A stretch of DNA of 55,775 nt from Mycobacterium celatum (GCF_002101595.1 NZ_LQOM01000017.1:1-55775); one strand, 5' to 3'; positions 1 through 10,322 are shown, counted from the stretch's first letter. Numbers and translations are program-made. Notes: generated from the letters alone by a model not told the origin.

Positions 1-500
1 GGAGGGGGTTTACGGGCCGGCGGGGGCGCGGTTTCCGCGCTCGTGGCCGGCGCCGCAGCGATCATCGACGCCACGATCGTGCCATGGGCGTCGCAGTCCG
101 AGAGCCCGTCGCCGCCGCCCATCACGTAGTCACCGCCGGCGGTCAGGTGCGGCAGCCTCGGGTGGGGGGTGACCCCGGTGTCGATGACGGCGACCTTGAC
201 TCCGTCGCCCCGGCCGAACCGCCATGCCTCCGCCAAGTTCAGCATGTCCATGTATTTTGGCTGCACCCGAAAATCGGTGCCCGGCAACACCCCAACCTCG
301 GTGCAGTAGGCGCTTTGCCGCATCGGCTGCGCCGGTCCGGGCGGACTGTCCGGCGGCACTGCGGCCGGGTCGATCACGGGTGGGTTGATCGCGTAGGCCG
401 ACGGCGATCCAGCCAGTGCCGCCGACGCGACGACGAGTGTGGTGGCAGCCAGGCTGGCCGCGCGGGCCCCGCGCCTGCTACCGGTACCGGATCGCTGCAT
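1..500 (-). CDS. mycP5: MycP5 mycosin, N-terminal part (runs off left edge)
   Basis: Membrane-anchored subtilisin-like serine protease of ESX-5, acting on the outer face of the plasma membrane and needed for complex stability. The first 166 codons are visible from ATG at 500. A signal peptide ends near residue 37 (AYA). The catalytic Asp is D107 in VAVIDTGV and the catalytic His is H139 in DAHGT. The catalytic Ser and the C-terminal membrane helix lie outside the window. The start overlaps the 3' end of eccD5 by 23 bp, so translation is probably coupled. The visible part is collinear with M. tuberculosis MycP5 as remembered, including the start of the Pro-rich propeptide-like loop after the His motif. 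Confidence 0.95.
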   Translation of the reverse strand, partial: MQRSGTGSRRGARAASLAATTLVVASAALAGSPSAYAINPPVIDPAAVPPDSPPGPAQPMRQSAYCTEVGVLPGTDFRVQPKYMDMLNLAEAWRFGRGDGVKVAVIDTGVTPHPRLPHLTAGGDYVMGGGDGLSDCDAHGTIVASMIAAAPATSAETAPPPARKPP

Positions 501-1989
501 AGACATTCATCAGCCACAGTGCCAGCGGGAAAATCGGCATCAGGCACAGGTATTCGATCCACTCCACGATCTTGCGGAACAGCGGGCTGTAGATGGTGTT
601 GGGCACCACCGCCGCAGCGGTCAGCCCGGCCGCCGGAAGCAGCACGAGGATCCCTACGCCCACCGACACCACGAGCGGTGACGACAGCACCAGCACGTAG
701 CGGACCACCACGGCCGCGACGATGATGACCGCGGTCAGGGCCAGCGTGATCGCCTGCCAGCGGTCGACGTACGAGCGACCGCGCAGCAGCAGGAACCCGG
801 CAGTGGAAGCGGCCAGCAGCACAGGCAACCACCGCTGCCCGGTGTGCGGGTCGCACAAGCCGGCCAGGCACACCACCGTCAGCACGCCGAGCCCAACCAG
901 CAAACCGCTCAAAAACGAGCGGGCACGCTCGGCCCGCAGCAGCACATCCCGCACCGAGGCCGGGCCCTCCAGAACCGGGCGCCCGCCGCCAGAGACCGTC
1001 ACGGTGGTCGGCAGGTCAGGCCGGGCTTCGAACACCCAGCGACTGGTGGCCGACGGGAACACCGGCAACCGGATGCCGGACAGCCAGCGCGACATCGACG
1101 GCGCCGTGTGGTAGCCGATCACGCAGGCCAGCAGCACGCAGGTCATCAGCGTCACCGGGCCGGTCCCCAGCAGCATCCGCGCCGCGCCCGCGAGCATCGC
1201 GGCGGCGCAGATCGTGACGATCGCGGTGTAGATTCCCAGCCGCCGGCCGGTCAGTCGCATGGCGAGCATCGACCCGACACCGGCGACGGCGAAACCCAGC
1301 GCCGCATGCGGAGCGCCCACCGGTCCCGGCGGTGTCGCGGCCGCGGCGACCGAAAGCATCGCCAGGCCGCTGATCAGCACGGCGTCGCCGACGCGCCGGC
1401 CCGCCACCGATGTCGACCGCATCAGCACCAGCGTGGCCACGGTCAGCACGAGCACTGCGACCACGGCCGCATAGCTCGCGGTCAGCCACGAGTCATCCCG
1501 CCAGCGCCACCAGCCCAGCAACCCCGCGGCCAGCGTCACGCCCACGGCGACCATCGCGGCACCGACCTGGACCGCGACAACCGGGTCGATGGCGGCGAAC
1601 CGCTTGGACAGGTTGACCGACACCGCCGTCGAGATGTGCTCGATGACCTGGGAGCGGTGCTCGGTGTCCTCGATGAACCGCAGCCACAACCGGTCGCCGT
1701 CGTAGATGTCCTGCTCGGTCAGCGACTGATTGGCCCGCAGCGGGGTGCCGTCGATCAGGCACAACGCCCACCGGCCGCGTCCGGTCGCTTCCAGCGGTGC
1801 GACGTCGAGCTCCCGAAGCCGGCTGTTGACGACCTTCAGCAGCGGGTCGACCATCACCGAAACCGGGGCGTTCGCGTCCAGCAACACACCGATCTGCACG
1901 TCGGCGGCCATGACCGCGACCACTGCCGCTTGTGGGGTGGAAACCGCCTCCGCGCCGGGCTGGGGCGCCTCGGCCACCACCGCGGTCAC
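478..1989 (-). CDS. eccD5: EccD5, ESX-5 polytopic membrane component
   Basis: Forms the membrane channel core of the ESX-5 type VII secretion complex. It is 503 aa with a GTG start at 1989, supported by an AGAGGTG ribosome site just upstream. Residues 1 to about 110 form the cytosolic ubiquitin-like domain (VQIGVLLDANAPVSVM). From about residue 135 onward there are roughly eleven hydrophobic helices, ending in LMNVYAAIRYR. Length and sequence match the EccD5 family closely. It sits downstream of espG5 with a 172-bp gap and overlaps mycP5, consistent with one ESX-5 transcript. Confidence 0.97.
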   Translation of the reverse strand: MTAVVAEAPQPGAEAVSTPQAAVVAVMAADVQIGVLLDANAPVSVMVDPLLKVVNSRLRELDVAPLEATGRGRWALCLIDGTPLRANQSLTEQDIYDGDRLWLRFIEDTEHRSQVIEHISTAVSVNLSKRFAAIDPVVAVQVGAAMVAVGVTLAAGLLGWWRWRDDSWLTASYAAVVAVLVLTVATLVLMRSTSVAGRRVGDAVLISGLAMLSVAAAATPPGPVGAPHAALGFAVAGVGSMLAMRLTGRRLGIYTAIVTICAAAMLAGAARMLLGTGPVTLMTCVLLACVIGYHTAPSMSRWLSGIRLPVFPSATSRWVFEARPDLPTTVTVSGGGRPVLEGPASVRDVLLRAERARSFLSGLLVGLGVLTVVCLAGLCDPHTGQRWLPVLLAASTAGFLLLRGRSYVDRWQAITLALTAVIIVAAVVVRYVLVLSSPLVVSVGVGILVLLPAAGLTAAAVVPNTIYSPLFRKIVEWIEYLCLMPIFPLALWLMNVYAAIRYR

Positions 1990-2161
1990 CGCGACACCTC
2001 TTTGCCGACGAATTGTGAATCCATGTGCCTCGCCTCGCGATTTATAATTGTGACTCCAGTCCCAATTCTCGAGCCAATTCTAGAGCATTTCGGGCGATCC
2101 GCACCCCGAGCGAATGGCGCCATCAAAATCCTTGGTGTGCACGGTTTTTCCCGCGCAATTG

Positions 2162-3076
2162 TTAAACTCTGCGATGCGTTTTCCACTCGCCGTAGGGCAG
2201 CGTGTCCAAAACGGTCTTCACCCCGACTTGAACCAGCTGCGGGGTGGCCGGACAGATGGCCAGCCACGCCTCCCCGGACCCGGCGGTGCGGGCCTGCTGG
2301 TACATCGCGATGCGGCCGCCGGAGCCGTCTTTCAGCGACAGCACCGACGCGCTTGGCGCTCTGGCGTCGTCGCGATACTGCCGGGCATAGACCGCCGCCT
2401 CGGCAGCCGGATCCGATAGCGCCTGCCCGAGCGCGGCCACCGTGGCCGCGCTGATGCCCAGGCGGCGCAGGTCGCCACCGGAGAACACGTTGAAGCCCGA
2501 GCTTTGCCACGCTTTGGTCACCTCGAGCATCTCGTCGAGCGGCACATTGACGGCGTTGATCGCCGCCGGATCGGCGTGGTGGATCGACTCCAGCCCGTCG
2601 AAGACCAGCGCCGCGATCGAGGCGGTGTCGGTGATCGCCACGTCGTCGACCGTGATCTCGTCGCCGACCCGCACCGCCGAGACCCAGTGCTGCCCACGCC
2701 GGGCCAGCACCACCCGGAATTCGTTGTCGGGGATGTCGCGCGACCCGACCGGCTCCTCTTCTTCGCCCTCTTCCTTTTGCTTGACGCCGTAGAGCAGCTT
2801 GCCGCGCGACAGCAGCGCGATGACCTCCAGATCGGGCGCCGCCAGCACTCGCATCCGGGCGGCCACCTGCTCGTTGACCGTGTCGTCGGTGACGATGCCC
2901 TGCTCGCGCATCACCGCCATGCCCGGATGCTCGTTGAGCCAGTCGCTGGAATCGGTGGAGACGTATGGCCGGCAACGCAGCTCGGGGGCGACGTGGCGGA
3001 TGTCCAGCAGCGCTTGGAGCATCCAGAAACCCTCGACGTTGACGGTGATATCCGTCCGGGTGCCCTGTTGGTCCAT
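2162..3076 (-). CDS. espG5: EspG5, PE/PPE-specific cytosolic chaperone
   Basis: Binds the hydrophobic tip of PPE proteins in PE-PPE dimers and keeps ESX-5 substrates soluble before secretion. The protein is 304 aa when started at the ATG giving MDQQGTRTDITVNVEGF, the start used by the remembered M. tuberculosis EspG5. The same frame continues 16 codons upstream, but that stretch lies in the hairpin leader. The ESAT-6-specific chaperone fold spans the whole length. Near residue 103 there is an acidic run (KEEGEEEE) longer than the loop I remember in the M. tuberculosis protein. It follows esxN, separated by a strong hairpin. Confidence 0.95.
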   Translation of the reverse strand: MDQQGTRTDITVNVEGFWMLQALLDIRHVAPELRCRPYVSTDSSDWLNEHPGMAVMREQGIVTDDTVNEQVAARMRVLAAPDLEVIALLSRGKLLYGVKQKEEGEEEEPVGSRDIPDNEFRVVLARRGQHWVSAVRVGDEITVDDVAITDTASIAALVFDGLESIHHADPAAINAVNVPLDEMLEVTKAWQSSGFNVFSGGDLRRLGISAATVAALGQALSDPAAEAAVYARQYRDDARAPSASVLSLKDGSGGRIAMYQQARTAGSGEAWLAICPATPQLVQVGVKTVLDTLPYGEWKTHRRV

Positions 3077-3113
3077 CGCTACTCTCGTGTCTCTGTAGTT
3101 GGAAACCGCAGGA

Positions 3114-3147
3114 CACGGCAGCACACCGAGGGGGGTGTGCTGCCGTG
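3114..3147 (-). terminator. Perfect 14-bp stem hairpin between esxN and espG5
   Basis: Positions 3114-3127 and 3134-3147 are perfect reverse complements (14 bp, GC-rich) around a 6-nt loop. On the transcribed minus strand the hairpin starts 17 nt after the esxN stop and ends 37 nt before the espG5 ATG. There is no U-tract, so it is either a mycobacterial tail-less terminator/attenuator or a 3' stabiliser that sets a high Esx to low EspG5 ratio. The structure is seen directly. Its role is inferred. Confidence 0.75.
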
Positions 3148-3164
3148 CCTTGCTTTCGAGTGTG

Positions 3165-3449
3165 CTACGCCCAGCTGGAGCCGACGGCGGAGTCGGTGCT
3201 GGCCATGTTGGAGCCGGCGGTTTGCACCTTCTGGCCGTGAGCGTTGGCCTGCTCGTAGATCACCTGAAAGTTGCGACCCAACTGGGTGATGAACTCCTGG
3301 CAGGCCGTCGACCCAGCGCCACCCCAAAAGTCCCCGGCAGCAAGCACATCGCGGATGATGGCCTGGTGCTCGGCCTCCAGGGAAGCGGCCTGGGCGCGAA
3401 TCAAAGCACCGTGGGCGTCGACGTCGCCGAACTGGTAGTTGATCGTCAT
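3165..3449 (-). CDS. esxN: EsxN, WXG100 secreted protein of the Mtb9.9 type
   Basis: Small secreted helical hairpin protein that pairs with EsxM and is exported by ESX-5. It is 94 aa starting MTINYQFGDVD, with AGGAG about ten bases before the ATG. The WXG turn is W42-G43-G44. The sequence is near-identical to the remembered EsxN/EsxI/EsxL family. It lies 59 bp downstream of esxM and is probably cotranscribed. It has no C-terminal YxxxD/E, as expected for the EsxA-like partner. Confidence 0.97.
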   Translation of the reverse strand: MTINYQFGDVDAHGALIRAQAASLEAEHQAIIRDVLAAGDFWGGAGSTACQEFITQLGRNFQVIYEQANAHGQKVQTAGSNMASTDSAVGSSWA

Positions 3450-3508
3450 GGGAAGTGTTCTCCTAACGTTGTGAAAGCTTACGCAGATGAGGCGAAAACC
3501 GCAGTGGG

Positions 3509-3805
3509 TCAGCTGCTCAGGATCTGCTGGCTGGCCTGCTCTTGAGCTTCGTAGTTGTTGGCGTCGCGAATCAGCCCGTCGCGCACACCGTGCAGCATGT
3601 TGACGATGTTGCGGAACGCGGTGTTCATCTGGCCCATGGTGTCGTAGGAGGTGGCCTGAGCCGTCCCGCTCCAGCCGGCACCGGCAATGTTCTGCGAGGA
3701 CGCCCACATCTTGCGGGCCTCGTCCTCGACGGTCTGAGCGTGCACGTCGAAACGGCCCGCCATGTCCCGCATCGCGTGCGGATCGGTCATAAAGCGCGTG
3801 GTCAC
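3509..3805 (-). CDS. esxM: EsxM, WXG100 secreted partner of EsxN
   Basis: The CFP-10-like partner of the EsxM/EsxN dimer. It is 98 aa with a GTG start at 3805, supported by AAGGAG just upstream. The WXG turn is W45-S46-G47. The general type VII secretion signal YxxxE is Y85-E89 near the C-terminus (YEAQE), so the dimer carries its export signal on this subunit. It is full length with no stop inside, unlike the short M. tuberculosis lineage variants. It sits downstream of PE19 with a 218-bp gap that may hold its own promoter. Confidence 0.97.
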   Translation of the reverse strand: MTTRFMTDPHAMRDMAGRFDVHAQTVEDEARKMWASSQNIAGAGWSGTAQATSYDTMGQMNTAFRNIVNMLHGVRDGLIRDANNYEAQEQASQQILSS

Positions 3806-4023
3806 TTGAATGTCTCCTTACTGGTCTGTGCTCTGGACCCGAACTCACGAGTGATAGCCGGACGGGTTACGCGGTGGCATAACCGCCGACCCGAATACAC
3901 AACGGACGATCCCCCTTCCCCCTAACCGGCTGCCACCGTGCATTGGACGACGGTGGGACGAATTCCGGACCGCACGGACGCTGCGGCAGTCGTGAGATTC
4001 ATCAATCAACGCTACTTCGGTAC

Positions 4024-4323
4024 TCAGCCGGCCGCGATGGCGTTGGCGGCCTCGGTGGCCGCATACGAGCCCGCGCTGGTGCCCAGCGTGTTCACGAACA
4101 TCTCGTGAATGGCCGCGGCCTGCGCACTGACCGCCTGGTACATCTGCGCGTGTGCGGCGAACTGTGCCGCGGTCAGCGCCGACACCTCGTCGGCCGCTGC
4201 CGGAACTACCCCCGTCGTTGGGGCCGCCGCAGCCGCGTTCTGGGAGCTCAGTGCCGAGCCGATCCCCTGCAGGCTTCCGGCCGCCGCCGACAACGCCTCG
4301 GGCTGTGTGGTCACGAACGACAT
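4024..4323 (-). CDS. PE19: PE protein, PE19-like, PE domain only
   Basis: Secreted PE-family protein of 99 aa that forms the two-helix half of a PE-PPE dimer. It begins [15 protein letters not shown], has helix 1 to about residue 33 and helix 2 from about 46, and carries the YxxxE secretion signal Y87-E91. There is no C-terminal extension. No PPE follows directly. The next gene is esxM, the same arrangement as PE19-esxM in M. tuberculosis. Two 21-bp-spaced TGTTCA motifs lie about 97 to 120 bp upstream. Confidence 0.93.
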   Translation of the reverse strand: MSFVTTQPEALSAAAGSLQGIGSALSSQNAAAAAPTTGVVPAAADEVSALTAAQFAAHAQMYQAVSAQAAAIHEMFVNTLGTSAGSYAATEAANAIAAG

Positions 4324-4418
4324 CTAGCCTCCTCCTCCAAAAGTCTGAGCAATCGTTCCGTCCATGACAATAGATGGCCGTATTGATCGTCGCCGCCGCC
4401 AACGCCCCGTGTTCGCAA

Positions 4419-4460
4419 GTGTTCACCCAGCGACAACAACTGTTCATCTGCAGTAACAAC
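4419..4460 (-). repeat. Two 21-bp direct repeat units (TGTTCAYYY) upstream of PE19
   Basis: Units begin at 4419 (GTGTTCACCC) and 4440 (CTGTTCATCT), 21 bp apart. A half-match TGTTCG lies 10 bp beyond, at 4410. The same motif with the same spacing occurs three times upstream of the PE at 9709-10008 and three times upstream of the decayed PE at 13244. Confidence 0.75.
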
Positions 4461-4616
4461 TCAGTAACAAGTTGGGGACGCAAGTCGGCGCTCGCGACGC
4501 CGAAGTGGCCAACAACCTGGACGAATTCTGCGCTTGCGGATTGAGAATGGCTACCGGCCAAGCGCCGGCGCGGTCATGACTCGCAGTGCCTGACAGCCAA
4601 AAGTGCTCGCGCGAGC

Positions 4617-4640
4617 GATAAAAATCTTGCCGCGGATAAG
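4617..4640. repeat. Conserved GATAAAAATCTtGcCGCGGATAA element, copy 1
   Basis: A 24-base element repeated with few changes at 10280-10302 and 11970-11992. All three copies lie on the distal side of a PE upstream region. It is not palindromic. Its role is unknown. Confidence 0.6.
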
Positions 4641-4759
4641 CCCCTCGGATTCACCGGCAACGCACAGCTACCACTCAGCGTTTCGTGATTGGCCTGTAAG
4701 TGAACGAGCGGTAAACTGCCCGTTAACGATCGATGCGCACCGACGGTCGGGAGGTGACC

Positions 4760-5311
4760 ATGACGAACTTGCCCGCGGTAGCCCTGGACAGCACTGTCGA
4801 TCCTGCGGACCGGGCGAGTGCCGTCGACTTCATCAACCGCGTCAACCTGCTGTTCGATGCCTGGGACATCGATGCAATGGTCGAGGCGTTCTTACCGGAT
4901 AGCGTGACCTACCACACCCACGGCATCAATCGTGGCCGGGCGGAAACGCGGCGCTTCTTCCAAGAGATGTATCCGTACAGCGTTCCCGGGGTCAGCCGCA
5001 TCGCGACCAACCAGATCGTCGATCGCGACGGCGACGACGGAGTGATCGTGCGCTACCACAACCTGCTCATCCGCTATGCGCCGGAGCAGACGGGGCCGAA
5101 GGTGGTCCGGGGCGACGTGCCCGACGGCCCGGATGATCTGCCGGCCATCTGGGTCTACTCCGCCATGACGGACCGCTTGCGACGCACCGAGGGTGGCTGG
5201 CGGATTTTCGAACGCCACATCGGGACGACGACCATGAACGACCGTCTGCGCCCCGCCCCGTCGCGCCCGGGCTTTATGGACCCTTACCTGCCACGGGCAG
5301 CGTCGTGGTGA
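4760..5311 (+). CDS. SnoaL-like (NTF2-fold) protein
   Basis: A 183-aa protein of the SnoaL-like polyketide cyclase/NTF2 superfamily, a cone-shaped fold used by small isomerases, hydratases and dehydratases. The ATG at 4760 is chosen because GGGAGGT precedes it by five bases. The frame also opens 27 bp upstream. Typical family features are FINRVNLLFDAWDIDAMVEAF near the start and W-R-I-F-E-R-H near residue 150. It runs convergently toward cyp143 with 24 bp between stops. The substrate is unknown. Its place beside a P450 hints at a small-molecule pathway. Confidence 0.8.
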   Translation: MTNLPAVALDSTVDPADRASAVDFINRVNLLFDAWDIDAMVEAFLPDSVTYHTHGINRGRAETRRFFQEMYPYSVPGVSRIATNQIVDRDGDDGVIVRYHNLLIRYAPEQTGPKVVRGDVPDGPDDLPAIWVYSAMTDRLRRTEGGWRIFERHIGTTTMNDRLRPAPSRPGFMDPYLPRAASW

Positions 5312-5335
5312 GTTGGTCGCACGCAGTTAGTCAAT

Positions 5336-6832
<1,497 letters not shown>

Positions 6833-7219
6833 TTATTCCGGCTGCAGCTCAGCGTCCCGCTGGGAGTGCGGAAACCGGCCCCGTAGTGCGTTCAGCAGGC
6901 GGTGAATCTCGTCGATGCGCGAATGGATTCGCAATAGGTGCCCGGCTGGCCCGGTGCTGCCGCTCGCGGGTTGCTGATCCAGCGATTGTGCCATCCGGTA
7001 AGCGAGTTCGCGTAGTTCGGCGATCTCGGCTTGGAGTATCTCCTCGAAGAGTCGCGCCTGAGCTGCCTCAGCAGGCTTCACGGGGCGCATCAGCATGGTG
7101 CCCGTCGCGAGCGTTCGATGACCGTTGCCATTTTTCGGCGGGAGGCAGGCGCCGTGGTTTTGGTCGGGCGCAGTCCGCGGTCTTGCCAGAAACCCAGGTA
7201 ACTTCACGGGCTGCGTCAT
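6833..7219 (-). CDS. Small helical hypothetical protein
   Basis: A 128-aa protein that I do not recognise. The ATG at 7219 has AGGAGTG upstream, which supports translation. The N-terminal 45 residues are Pro/Gly-rich and probably disordered. Residues 50 to 80 form an Ala/Glu/Leu amphipathic helix (ARLFEEILQAEIAELRELAY), and a second helix at about 95 to 115 is rich in Arg, Ile and Leu (HSRIDEIHRLLNAL). This looks like a helical hairpin or coiled coil. It has no signal peptide, WXG or YxxxD/E at the end. It is divergent from the methyltransferase at 7412. Confidence 0.65.
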   Translation of the reverse strand: MTQPVKLPGFLARPRTAPDQNHGACLPPKNGNGHRTLATGTMLMRPVKPAEAAQARLFEEILQAEIAELRELAYRMAQSLDQQPASGSTGPAGHLLRIHSRIDEIHRLLNALRGRFPHSQRDAELQPE

Positions 7220-7411
7220 ATGACACTCCTAACCCGGGCCCCGACTGTTTACCAAGCCGCAACCTACCCTCCACCGCACGAAATCTCGCGATCTTCGAAA
7301 CAATTTCCAACTGTTCATGTTTGGGTTACTGCCCCGACACTCTCGCGGCGATGCGTTCGCTGCCGTCCACCCCACCGTGCGGCCGCCGGGCGGGTCGTGT
7401 AGAAGAGTCTG
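7220..7411. promoter_or_regulatory. Divergent spacer, helical protein / methyltransferase
   Basis: 192 bp without a gene, less GC-rich than its neighbours around 7280-7330. A single TGTTCAT motif occurs at 7312 but lacks 21-bp partners, so it is probably incidental. Confidence 0.4.
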
Positions 7412-8455
7412 ATGGACGATCCGGCCCTTAGATCGGTCGATCCATCGATGTTGCGCGAGGCCATGGCCCGGCGGTTGTACCGTCGGTCGGTGGCCTCGGG
7501 CCAGATCACACTGCCGGCCGTTCCCGCCATGCTCGACGAGTACGTCACGATGTGTCACAACGTCTTCGCCGGCATGGGCGTGGAGTTCACCGCCGACCAA
7601 TTCGCTCAGCTGAAGGCGGTCCTGGCGGCTCAGCTGACCCAGGCCTACACGGCCTCGTCGCGTTCCAACATCGTCATCTCGTACCACGCGCCGTTCGGCA
7701 CCACCCTGCACTACCGCGTGCAGGCGGAATCGTCGACGATCGAGACCGAGTACGACCACTGGGTCACCACACGCGAGGGACCGCTGTTCGGCACCGAACC
7801 GGATGCCCGCGTGTGGGCTCTGGCCGGCGAAACAGCCGATCCCACAACGCATCCGGTGCTCGACATCGGCGCGGGAACCGGGCGCAACGCCCTGGCTTTG
7901 GCGCGAGGCGGCCACCCGGTCGACGCGGTCGAGATCAGCCCGAAGTTCGCCCACATCATCCGCTATGAAGCCGAACGGGAGTCACTCGCCGTACGCATCA
8001 TCGAACGCGACGTCTTGGCGAGCGTGGATGGTCTGCGCCGGGACTATCAGCTGATCGTGCTCTCGGAGGTAGTGCCCGACTTCCGGACCACGCAGCAGCT
8101 ACACGCCATGTTCGAGCTGGCCGCCCAGTGCCTGGCCCCCGGCGGACGCTTGGTGTTCAACGCCTTCTTGCCCCGCCACGACTACACCCCTGATGATGCC
8201 GCCCGAGAACTCGGACAACAGTGCAACACAATGATTTTCACCCGCGACGAGATGACGGCCGCGGCGGCCCCGTTGCCTCTTGAACTCGATTCCGACGACT
8301 CCGCCGGCGAGTACGAGAAAGCCCATCTGCCGCAAGGGGCTTGGCCGCCCACCGGCTGGTACGACAATTGGGCCAATGGCCTCGACCTGTTCGACGTCGC
8401 GCCGCAGGAATCACCTGTCGAATTGCGCTGGCTCGTGTACCGGCGTCGCCAGTGA
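7412..8455 (+). CDS. Class I SAM-dependent methyltransferase
   Basis: A 347-aa predicted cytosolic methyltransferase. Residues 1 to about 125 form an extra N-terminal helical domain. The Rossmann core starts with the glycine-rich SAM motif DIGAGTG at D151, followed by the acidic VEISPK after strand 2 and by a [12 protein letters not shown] segment typical of the TehB/UbiE-like fold. The substrate cannot be read from sequence. It is on the plus strand inside the ESX-5 cargo region, convergent with the frameshifted PPE (2 bp between stops). I do not recall a counterpart at this place in M. tuberculosis ESX-5. Confidence 0.85.
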   Translation: MDDPALRSVDPSMLREAMARRLYRRSVASGQITLPAVPAMLDEYVTMCHNVFAGMGVEFTADQFAQLKAVLAAQLTQAYTASSRSNIVISYHAPFGTTLHYRVQAESSTIETEYDHWVTTREGPLFGTEPDARVWALAGETADPTTHPVLDIGAGTGRNALALARGGHPVDAVEISPKFAHIIRYEAERESLAVRIIERDVLASVDGLRRDYQLIVLSEVVPDFRTTQQLHAMFELAAQCLAPGGRLVFNAFLPRHDYTPDDAARELGQQCNTMIFTRDEMTAAAAPLPLELDSDDSAGEYEKAHLPQGAWPPTGWYDNWANGLDLFDVAPQESPVELRWLVYRRRQ

Positions 8456-8457
8456 TG

Positions 8458-9697
8458 TCAGCCGGCGAACGGCGGGCGTGACATCACGGTGGGACGGAAC
8501 CCGTATCGGGGGCCGGCACCCCCGGCGTGTCCGGCACCGGCACCGGCCAGTGGCATGCCGCCCAACAGGTTTCCGCCAGCCCCACTCTCCGGTGCGGCGG
8601 CGACGCTGCTGATGGGCATCGGAGCGTGCGGAGCCGTCAACGGGGCTCCGCCAATCCACGTGGGCGGTACCGACAATCGACCGACTGCGCCCGCGTTGCC
8701 TAAACCGGCTGACACCGCTGCCGGCGCGCCACCTCCGGCGCCGCCGCCCAACAGGCCTCCGAGCCCACCCAACCCTCCGGCTGCCCCCTTGGCGGCACCT
8801 CCGGCTGCTGCGGGTGGCAGAACCCCCGATCAGTCCCACGGTCTTGGCTATCTGCACAAAGTTGTTGCCCATACCGATGCTGAAGTACGGCAGACCCTCG
8901 GTGTTATATAGGAAGCCCCCGTAGGGCGCCCACGCGTTTACCAGCCCCGACAGCGATGTGGGATACGTCGACTGTCCTGACAGGAGCTGCCAAATTCCGA
9001 GGAACGGGTCTGTCGTGGTCGACGATGCGGTGGACGTCGGCGTCGCGAGACTTTGCAGCGCGGACGGCACCGATGATTGCAGCTGAGCCAGCGTCGACTG
9101 CGCGCTGGTGCCCGACGCAGTGCCGGCGGCGTTGGTCACCGCGGCGGCTTGAATGGCCTGCCCGGCCGGGTTGGTTGTCTGCGCGGGCGCGACGAACGGC
9201 GTCACCTTCGCGGCGGTCGCCGCCTGGCCCGCGTAGCCGTACATCGCGGCCGCGTCCTGGGCCCACATCTCGCCGTATTGCGCCTCAAGCTGCGCGATCG
9301 CCGGAGTGTTTTGGCCGAGAACGTTCGTGGCCACCAGCTGCGCCGTCTGAGCGCGGTTGGCCGCGATCAGCGGTGGGGGCACCGTCGCCGCGAACGCCTG
9401 GTCATAGGCTGCGGCGGCCGCCCGAGCCTGGGTGGCCGCCTGCTCGGCCTGCGCAGCCGTGGTCTGCATCCACCCCACATAGGGTGCCGCGGCGTTGGCC
9501 ATCGACGTCGACGCCGGACCCATCCACTCCTCAGTGGCGAGCCGCGTGACCACGGTGTCGTAGCCGGCGGCGGCCGAATTCAACTCGGCCGCAAGGCTAT
9601 TCCAGGCCGACGCGGCAGCCTGGAACGACGACGATCCCGGACCGGCGTACATGCGAGCGGAGTTGATCTCCGGTGGTAACGCCCCGAAATCCAGCAC
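8458..9697 (-). pseudogene. PPE protein (PPE-SVP subfamily), frameshifted
   Basis: The PPE half of the PE-PPE pair with the gene at 9709. GTG start at 9697 with GGAGGG upstream, begins [21 protein letters not shown], with the WxG motif EWMGPAS near residue 58. The frame is good to about residue 290 (VGLIGG), then switches. The rest (GGLGGLLGG..., SVP motif GRLSVPPTW, tail [11 protein letters not shown]) lies in another frame that ends at 8458. The change of frame is best placed at the five-base C run at 8823-8827. One base fewer there gives a single open frame of about 412 codons. This could be a real mutation or a read error. Confidence 0.85.
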
Positions 9698-9708
9698 TAC
9701 AACCCTCC

Positions 9709-10008
9709 TCAGCCAGCCGCGACCGCGTTGGCGGCCTCGGTGGCCGCATACGATCCGGCGCTGGTGCCCAGAGTGTTGACGAACATCTCGTGGATGGCCG
9801 CGGCTTGCGCACTGACTGCCTGGTACATCTGAGCGTGCGCGGCGAACTGCGCTGCGGTCAGCGCCGACACCTCATCGGCGGCGGCGGGGACCACCCCGGT
9901 GGTCGGGGCAGCCGCGGCGGCATTCTGCGCGGCCATCCCCGAACCGATACCCGTCAGGTTGGCGGCCGCCGCCGACAACGCCTCGGGCTGCGTGGTCACG
10001 AAGGACAT
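9709..10008 (-). CDS. PE18: PE protein, PE18-like
   Basis: A 99-aa PE-domain protein starting [20 protein letters not shown], with the YxxxE secretion signal Y87-E91. GGAGGGAAC precedes the ATG. The stop lies 11 bp before the GTG of the following PPE, a classic cotranscribed PE-PPE pair. It differs from PE19 mainly in residues 16 to 28, where the helices face the PPE partner. The upstream region carries three TGTTCA motifs at exact 21-bp spacing. Confidence 0.93.
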   Translation of the reverse strand: MSFVTTQPEALSAAAANLTGIGSGMAAQNAAAAAPTTGVVPAAADEVSALTAAQFAAHAQMYQAVSAQAAAIHEMFVNTLGTSAGSYAATEAANAVAAG

Positions 10009-10322
10009 GCGGTTCCCTCCTCAATAACCGTAAGTCTCAACGACCTCCAGAAAAGTCGCTCAGTCGTTAGGCTAGCTGGCCTGCGCCTTGCTGCGCGTTC
10101 TCCACGCCAACTGTTCATTCCCGGATCACTAGTGTTCACCCATGGGTATCGGCTGTTCATCCGCAGTTAGGTTTTCCGTCCACTTCGATAGCCCCTACCT
10201 GCACAAATCCGCCTAGCGTGCGCTGGTCATCGACAGGTTGCAGGCACGGGGCCCGGGTGCCGGCGCGCCGCCCCCGCGGTAAAAATCTCGTCGCGGATAA
10301 AGGCCGGTGGCGGGTTGGTCAG
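10009..10322. promoter_or_regulatory. Upstream control region of the PE18-PPE pair
   Basis: No gene is seen in this 314-bp stretch. It contains a leader homologous to the decayed PE leaders (GTCGTTGA...GTTnTTGAG just before the ribosome site), the three 21-bp-spaced motifs, and the AAAAATCTCGTCGCGGATAA element at 10281-10300, which lies just past the stop of the next PPE. Confidence 0.6.
10111..10173 (-). repeat. Three 21-bp direct repeat units upstream of PE18
   Basis: Units begin at 10111 (CTGTTCATTC), 10132 (GTGTTCACCC) and 10153 (CTGTTCATCC). The TGTTCA cores at 10112, 10133 and 10154 are exactly 21 bp apart, two helical turns. They lie 104 to 151 bp upstream of the PE18 ATG. The bases between cores are not conserved, as expected for a bound operator array rather than a copied sequence. 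Confidence 0.85.

Larger units (their letters stand above)
4324..4759. promoter_or_regulatory. Intergenic promoter region between PE19 and the SnoaL-like gene
   Basis: No gene is seen in these 436 bases. They hold TGTTCG at 4410, TGTTCA at 4420 and TGTTCA at 4441 (the last two exactly 21 bp apart), and at 4617-4640 a copy of a GATAAAAATCT...GCGGATAA element also found next to two PPE genes. The layout suggests the control region of PE19 on the minus strand and a start for the plus-strand gene at 4760. Confidence 0.6.

Noticed and set aside
1986..3116. A 376-codon minus-strand frame over espG5
   Set aside because: It is a neighbouring-frame shadow, Arg/Gly-rich, while the espG5 frame matches its family over its full length.
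7312..7317. A single TGTTCA near the methyltransferase
   Set aside because: It lacks 21-bp partners and is not upstream of a PE gene, so it was not counted with the repeat arrays.
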